Part shown: positions 6,145 through 10,170 of the stretch, in pieces
Layout: the number at the start of each line of letters is the position of its first letter
How positions within the stretch are numbered: position 1 is the stretch's first letter
From: Ruminococcus sp. UBA5884
Lineage (GTDB): Bacteria > Bacillota > Clostridia > Oscillospirales > Ruminococcaceae
Direction of reading: 5' to 3'
DNA: 10,170 bases
Assembly (NCBI GenBank): GCA_002431975.1
Contig: DJFA01000029.1
Coordinates: forward strand, 19,183-29,352
Program-made: the position numbers and the translations under genes
The notes under the pieces: model-generated
What the model was told of the DNA's origin: nothing
Seen by the model: the letters and a program-made list of their open reading frames with translations, nothing else
Databases searched by the model: none

Positions 6145-6711
6145 TCAGACAGGAAATTTTTTGATATATTCTTCAAGCGTAAGGGAATTTTCTTTTATGA
6201 TGCAGGCATGAGGAGTTCCGACATAACGGTAATGCCATGGTTCATACATAATGCCTGTAATATGTTCTTTATTTTTGGGATATCTGAGAATGAAACCATA
6301 TTTGCAGGCATTTTTGTCAAGCCATTCAAACTGACGTGTTTTATCGAAAGCAGTAGTAGTCTGACCGAAAAGTTCAGGAGATGAAACATCAGCCGCAAGA
6401 CCCGCATTATGTTCGCTTGTATACGGCAGAGCTACAGCCTGTGAAGCTTTTTCGAGAGCGTCACTGTATGAATATCCCTGTTCAGTATAGATTTTGACTT
6501 CATCATCAAAGAGTTTCTGCTGATATGTACTGCTGCGGTAAGCGGAAAATATGCATATTTTCACACCGCATTTTGCAGCAGCTTTAAGAAGGGCATTCAT
6601 AGCCTTGCAGGCATTCTTTTCAAGGAAATAGTCATCTGATATCTCCATAAGTTCGGGATAATAATCAGGCGGCATAGGATTTTTACGGTTTATAAGCATA
6701 GGAATTTTCAT
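6145..6711 (-). CDS. VanY-like D,D-carboxypeptidase, M15 family metallopeptidase
   Basis: A 188-residue zinc peptidase of the M15B (VanY/LdcB-like) type. The zinc motif S-x-H-x-x-G-x-A-x-D is present as SEHNAGLAAD with H101 and D108. EPWHYRYVG supplies the catalytic E157 and the third ligand H160. FSAYRSSTYQQKLFDD (55-70) matches the conserved substrate-binding segment with R59. The expected reaction is removal of the terminal D-Ala from peptidoglycan stem peptides or their precursors. I see no signal peptide or membrane anchor at this start: the protein begins directly with a short Pro-containing segment. AAAGGAAG lies at 6722-6729, ten bases before the ATG. A cytoplasmic role like that of VanXY, or non-classical exposure, is possible. 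No vanH/vanA-type ligase genes are nearby, so glycopeptide resistance is not supported; cell-wall or spore-cortex turnover is equally plausible. Confidence 0.88.
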   Translation of the reverse strand: MKIPMLINRKNPMPPDYYPELMEISDDYFLEKNACKAMNALLKAAAKCGVKICIFSAYRSSTYQQKLFDDEVKIYTEQGYSYSDALEKASQAVALPYTSEHNAGLAADVSSPELFGQTTTAFDKTRQFEWLDKNACKYGFILRYPKNKEHITGIMYEPWHYRYVGTPHACIIKENSLTLEEYIKKFPV

Positions 6712-6736
6712 AATCTCAGCACTTCCTTTGATGTGA

Positions 6737-6764
6737 ATTAAATGAATATTTCTGTTGTTTTCAA
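6737..6764 (-). promoter_or_regulatory. Candidate promoter for the carboxypeptidase gene
   Basis: On the minus strand TTGAAA (6759-6764), 16 bases and TTTAAT (6737-6742) match 4/6 and 5/6 of the consensus. The leader would be only about 20 bases. A perfect TATAAT at 6764-6769 is an alternative -10, but its -35 would be a poor TACAGA inside the edge of the adjacent repeat. Confidence 0.35.
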
Positions 6765-6788
6765 TTATAAAATTTTGATATATATTTC

Positions 6789-6926
6789 TGTAGGGGCGAC
6801 CATTGGTCGCCCGTTATGGTCTATAAATGATTTTATCTGTTAATTAATGATTTTTCATACCAAAAACAAATATCAAATTTATGGTTTAACCATAATTCGG
6901 GCGGGCGACCAATGGTCGCCCCTACA
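6789..6926. repeat. Palindromic repeat, copy B (138 bp, 25-bp perfect terminal inverted repeats)
   Basis: The ends, 6789-6813 and 6902-6926, are perfect 25-bp inverted repeats, starting TGTAGGGGCGACC and ending GGTCGCCCCTACA. Each end is itself a hairpin (GGCGACC/GGTCGCC). The AT-rich middle of 88 bases has no recognisable gene. The right end is identical to that of copy A. No clear target-site duplication flanks it. The size, terminal repeats and lack of coding suggest a MITE-like or REP-like non-autonomous element. Short frames through it repeat GAT-x-G-x-PP peptides and are artefacts. Confidence 0.82.
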
Positions 6927-6958
6927 AATAACAACCATTGAATTAATGTTAAATAATT

Positions 6959-7030
6959 ATGCAAATTCGTTTTGTCGGGCGGCAGTTTGCCGCTGGTCGC
7001 CCCTGCAAAGACAATCCATTGAATTTGCAT
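6959..7030. repeat. Palindromic repeat, copy C (diverged half copy with its own inverted flanks)
   Basis: The core at 6976-7007 resembles the right end of copies A and B (CGGGCG at the left, GGTCGCCCCTGCA at the right) but has a different hairpin, GCGGCA/TGCCGC, in the middle. It is flanked by a 10-bp perfect inverted repeat, ATGCAAATTC at 6959-6968 and GAATTTGCAT at 7021-7030. The motif ACAA(T)CCATTGAATT follows both copy B (6931-6944) and copy C (7011-7025), so B's right part and C look like an old tandem duplication of about 80 bp. Confidence 0.65.
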
Positions 7031-7040
7031 TAATTATATC

Positions 7041-7103
7041 TGTTATAATATATGAACCGCAGTAAAAAAATATGTTTACTTATTCTTATTATTATGTTAA
7101 AAT
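7041..7103 (+). promoter_or_regulatory. Promoter region of the giant membrane protein gene (two candidates)
   Basis: Candidate 1 is an extended -10, TGTTATAAT at 7041-7049, with a weak TTGAAT 19 bases upstream (7019-7024). Candidate 2 is TTTACT (7075-7080), 17 bases, TAAAAT (7098-7103). Both would start transcription after the upstream in-frame ATG at 7052 or too close to it to use it, which supports the start at 7130. Confidence 0.5.
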
Positions 7104-7115
7104 TATTATATTGGA

Positions 7116-7121
7116 AAGGAG
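7116..7121 (+). promoter_or_regulatory. Ribosome binding site that fixes the giant membrane protein start
   Basis: AAGGAG is 8 bases before the ATG at 7130. The upstream in-frame ATG at 7052 has no comparable site and would add 26 residues. Confidence 0.8.
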
Positions 7122-7129
7122 TGAAAAAT

Positions 7130-10100
7130 ATGGCTGTATTTCTGATTGTTCTATGGCTGCTGCTTCCTGTTATACTGATACCTGCTGTTATAGTTCTTTC
7201 AGTAAAATACGGAAATCTTAAAAAACAGCTGTATCCTGAAAACAAAGCTGAAACTGAAAAAAATACGTATACCGAAAATAAACCTGCTATTTCCGAACCT
7301 GAAAAGACTGTAAAAAAGCCGCCGTCATTCAGTCCTGTAAATATCATTTTAATTATCGGAGTAATTTTCATAATGCTTTCAGGGATAATATTTTCCACTA
7401 CAAACTGGGAAAACATGAACAGTTTTATGAAAACAGTCATGGTATTTTCAGCAAGCATTATTTTCTATGCATTATGCATATTCTCAGAAAAAAAGCTTAA
7501 ACTCAGGAAAACAGGCATAGCATTTTTCACTCTCGGAAGCATATTTCTGCCGTCAGCAGTAATTGCCGCAGGATTTTTCCGTCTTTTCGGAGCATGGCTT
7601 TCATTTGAAGGTCATGGCAGAGATGTTATACTTATGATATCATGTATTCTGCTCTGGATTTGTGCAGGCGTTGGAGCTTTGAAATATCAGTCAGCAACAT
7701 TTGCGGCTGTATCATTTTCTTCAATGAGCGGAAGCGTTATATTCATGACTTACGGAATGTTTTATGATGGCAACAAGGGAATTACATTATGTCCGCTTGT
7801 CTTTGCCGCCTATGCACTTCTCATTATAATTTCGGGAAGAAAAATCAGATTTTCAGAAATTTTTTCACCGTTTGAAAAGATAAAGGACGGATTTGTAACA
7901 GCAAATACTGCTGCTCTGAGTGTCCTTGCACTTATGTATTCGGGGAATTACAACGGTACAGCAGCTTTTGCACTGATATCCTTTTCACTTATGTTTCTTG
8001 ATAATATTTTCAGCAAAAAAATAAAAACATTAGGAGTATTTCCATTTGCAGTATATCTGCTTGCAGGTCTTGCAAAGGTTTCAGTTCCTGATTCATATTC
8101 TGATTATATAGCATTTTTCTGTGCGGCAACAGCGGTTTCAGTTGTTTTAAGTGAAATGAAACTTATATCTGATATTTTAAGGCGTGCATTAAAGAAATTT
8201 TCATATATAATGATGATATGTGCAGGATTTTCAGCCGCAATCAATATTATAAATAATGATTTTAACTCTGATATCATATCAGTTTCAGCACTTTTTATAA
8301 TATTCTTAAATACATTATGGCTTTCAGTCAAATACAGCAGCCGTCCGGCAATAATTCTCCAGCCTGTCATGGCAGTATTTTTTGTAAATTATTTCTGCCG
8401 GTATATGTTTGCTGATTATTATATGTACAGCTTTATAGGAATATTTCTGTTATTTGCACTTTATTATTATTTTCTGCCGTTTATACGCACAATCTTTTCA
8501 GATATAGTATTTTCTTCATTCTGTCTTATACAGAGCATGATTATCTGTGACTGTTTTTATTTTTCAAAAATAGTCGGCGGAATGTGTTTTTCAATGATGA
8601 TAATTCTTACTGCTCTTGACAATTCAAAGAGAATACGTGCAGTTATTGCTTCATATTCAATAATACCATCTGTTTTCATAGCCGGACTCAATTATCTGAC
8701 ATATGGATTTGATACTGAAAATGAACTGACGCTTATATCAGTAAGAATGGTTTTTGTCCTTATGGTATTCATAGTATGGATTTTATCCGCATACAAGGCT
8801 GAAAGCATACGGGACAGGAGAATTTCAAAGGGTATTGAACCATGGATATATCTTTTATGCGTTGTAAACATCTATGATATTGATTTTCCGTATATGTTTA
8901 TAACTGCATTTTTCTGTCTGATACAGGTTTACTGGTCATACAGGCTCGGCTGGGAGCGTCAGACTGCTTTTTACATATATGCAGAGCTTACAGCATTATG
9001 TGCAGGATTTATGATACAGTTCGGAAACAGCTATTATGAAAAGGTAATTGTAATGGCATGCTTTGGAATAGTTATAATACTGCTTCAGATTATCTTTTCA
9101 AAAAATCGGATTATAAGCAATGCATTATATAATTTTGCTCATATATCGTTATGCACATCACTGACTGTAGGTTCTGTGCTCTGGACAGGAGAAATGCAGG
9201 CTTATCCATGGAATATGATTTTCTGGTGCATTGCAAGCATTGTACTTTACATATATTCATATACATCAAAGGGAAGCGATATATCAGGATTCTGTTCAGT
9301 AATGGTTTTCTATATGGTTGATTATATTGTATTTGACAAGGTATTTTCATTCAAAAACAATTCAATGATATTAATACTTGTACTTCTTTTTCTGTTTTCG
9401 TCTGCGGCAGGGCATTTTATTCACAGGAAACTGTATGTTGAAAAAATAAAAAGACCTCAGTGTCATGAATGGCTTACAATTCTGTCAGCAATCATACCTC
9501 TGCTTATAATGTGGTGCTGCATGAACGGCGATACAGAGCTTATGAAATGGCCCTGTGTTGCATGGCTTCTTCTGGCAGACTATGTACTTTTCTATCTCAG
9601 ATATGTTCAAACTTTAAATTCAAAAAGAATAATAATAACAGTATCAGGACTTATGATGGCAAGTGCATTGTTTTCACAGCAGATTTTCCCCATATATGAC
9701 GCATTCCAGAAAGAATTTGACGTTCTTATAGTAATTCTTTTAAGCATATTTATAAGCAGACTGTGGAAAGGCTATGAAAAAACAACAAACAAAATAATAT
9801 TTCCGGGACTTGTAATAAGCTTTATATATCTTGCATATGATGCATTTATGTATAAGGATATTATTGATATTGAACTGCTGATATCGGGCTGTATACTTAT
9901 GATGATATTTTCATTTATCAGGAAATTCAGAAGCTGGTTTGTATTTTCATCAGCAGCAGTAGTTTTTATTGCAGTCTATATAACAAAGGATTTCTGGCTG
10001 TCGATTCAGTGGTGGGTATATCTGCTTGCAACAGGTATAGTATTTGTGGCTGTTGCCGGATTAAATGAATATATGAAGATAAAAGGCAAAGACAATTTGC

Positions 10101-10138
10101 AGATTAGATTTAAAAATCTTTTCAGAAACTGGCGTTGA
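7130..10138 (+). CDS. Giant polytopic membrane protein of unknown function (DUF2157/SCO7613-like)
   Basis: A 1002-residue protein. Residues 2-25 form a first membrane helix. A polar, Lys/Glu/Pro-rich linker follows (about 26-67). From residue 70 to about 980 the chain is a nearly unbroken series of hydrophobic segments, by eye some 25-30 helices, joined by short Lys/Arg-containing loops. It ends in a basic, soluble tail. The stretch around 72-150 (a helix, FSTTNWENM, then two helices around SEKKLKLRKTG) resembles the repeated membrane unit of DUF2157-type proteins. The C-terminal WWVYLLATGIVFVAVAGLNE recalls the large membrane proteins labelled SCO7613 C-terminal domain in Firmicutes and Actinobacteria. 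Both are resemblances from memory. There is no signal peptide, catalytic motif, nucleotide-binding site or transporter signature that I recognise. It stands alone on its strand, directly after a repeat cluster. Its function is unknown. GTG-like or frameshift problems are not seen; the frame is clean to TGA. Confidence 0.85.
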   Translation: MAVFLIVLWLLLPVILIPAVIVLSVKYGNLKKQLYPENKAETEKNTYTENKPAISEPEKTVKKPPSFSPVNIILIIGVIFIMLSGIIFSTTNWENMNSFMKTVMVFSASIIFYALCIFSEKKLKLRKTGIAFFTLGSIFLPSAVIAAGFFRLFGAWLSFEGHGRDVILMISCILLWICAGVGALKYQSATFAAVSFSSMSGSVIFMTYGMFYDGNKGITLCPLVFAAYALLIIISGRKIRFSEIFSPFEKIKDGFVTANTAALSVLALMYSGNYNGTAAFALISFSLMFLDNIFSKKIKTLGVFPFAVYLLAGLAKVSVPDSYSDYIAFFCAATAVSVVLSEMKLISDILRRALKKFSYIMMICAGFSAAINIINNDFNSDIISVSALFIIFLNTLWLSVKYSSRPAIILQPVMAVFFVNYFCRYMFADYYMYSFIGIFLLFALYYYFLPFIRTIFSDIVFSSFCLIQSMIICDCFYFSKIVGGMCFSMMIILTALDNSKRIRAVIASYSIIPSVFIAGLNYLTYGFDTENELTLISVRMVFVLMVFIVWILSAYKAESIRDRRISKGIEPWIYLLCVVNIYDIDFPYMFITAFFCLIQVYWSYRLGWERQTAFYIYAELTALCAGFMIQFGNSYYEKVIVMACFGIVIILLQIIFSKNRIISNALYNFAHISLCTSLTVGSVLWTGEMQAYPWNMIFWCIASIVLYIYSYTSKGSDISGFCSVMVFYMVDYIVFDKVFSFKNNSMILILVLLFLFSSAAGHFIHRKLYVEKIKRPQCHEWLTILSAIIPLLIMWCCMNGDTELMKWPCVAWLLLADYVLFYLRYVQTLNSKRIIITVSGLMMASALFSQQIFPIYDAFQKEFDVLIVILLSIFISRLWKGYEKTTNKIIFPGLVISFIYLAYDAFMYKDIIDIELLISGCILMMIFSFIRKFRSWFVFSSAAVVFIAVYITKDFWLSIQWWVYLLATGIVFVAVAGLNEYMKIKGKDNLQIRFKNLFRNWR

Positions 10139-10145
10139 TTAAGAC

Positions 10146-10170
10146 AACAAAATTCTATGATTGAAAATAA
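10146..10170. repeat. Possible start of a further repeat copy at the window edge
   Basis: These last 25 bases match 2751-2775 at 22 of 25 positions. That earlier stretch leads into repeat copy A about 20 bases later. Both begin within 15 bases after a plus-strand stop codon. The sequence is AT-rich, so the match is suggestive only. Confidence 0.35.

Noticed and set aside
6145..6711. Glycopeptide resistance locus
   Set aside because: Only a VanY-like peptidase is present. No VanH, Van ligase, VanX or VanRS genes lie in the window.
6789..7030. Possible CRISPR array
   Set aside because: Only three unequal copies in both orientations with irregular spacing, and no cas genes. Each copy is palindromic, as in REP/MITE elements.
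6833..7065. Two opposed short frames (65 and 72 residues) across the repeat cluster
   Set aside because: Both are read-throughs of the palindromic repeats. The minus-strand product repeats QW-x-x-F-x-GAT-x-G-x-PP because the DNA is repeated, and neither has a ribosome binding site.
7052..7129. Upstream ATG start for the giant membrane protein
   Set aside because: No SD, too close to the candidate transcript starts, and a strong AAGGAG site serves the ATG at 7130.

Overview
The window looks like chromosomal DNA from an AT-rich, Gram-positive anaerobe of the Ruminococcus/Oscillospiraceae type. Three things point there: two secreted proteins carry dockerin modules, as in cellulosome-building gut Ruminococcus; there is an alpha/beta-type small acid-soluble spore protein behind a textbook sigma-G promoter; and strong AGGAGG-type ribosome binding sites precede most genes. 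The genus is an inference from content, not from a marker gene.

Layout from left to right. 1-611 (minus) is the 5' part of a secreted protein with an N-terminal dockerin, cut by the window edge. 865-2737 (plus) is a two-gene unit: an EpsD-like GT4 glycosyltransferase and an EpsL/PglC-like phosphoglycosyl transferase, driven by a near-consensus promoter at 781-809. 2738-2919 holds a palindromic repeat copy and a bidirectional terminator. 2920-4170 (minus) is a secreted SGNH/GDSL esterase with a C-terminal dockerin. 4222-5713 (minus) is a translationally coupled pair: a membrane-anchored MerR regulator with a zinc ribbon, then a CPBP-family intramembrane protease. 5878-6057 (minus) is the spore protein. 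6145-6711 (minus) is a VanY-like M15 D,D-carboxypeptidase. 6789-7030 is a cluster of palindromic repeats. 7130-10138 (plus) is a roughly 1000-residue protein made almost entirely of membrane helices.

How the genes fit together. The two dockerin proteins belong to an extracellular, probably polysaccharide-degrading, programme. The GT4/phosphoglycosyl transferase pair could start and extend an undecaprenyl-linked glycan, but no polymerase, flippase or other glycosyltransferase is adjacent. The MerR/CPBP pair looks self-contained and probably autoregulated. The spore protein is a forespore gene with its own promoter and terminator.

The items most worth following up are: the MerR-membrane-zinc-ribbon regulator coupled to an intramembrane protease (a possible regulated-proteolysis circuit); the hexapeptide repeat tail of the phosphoglycosyl transferase; the degenerate second calcium loop of the esterase dockerin; the unassigned giant membrane protein; and the repeat family with 25-bp perfect terminal inverted repeats.
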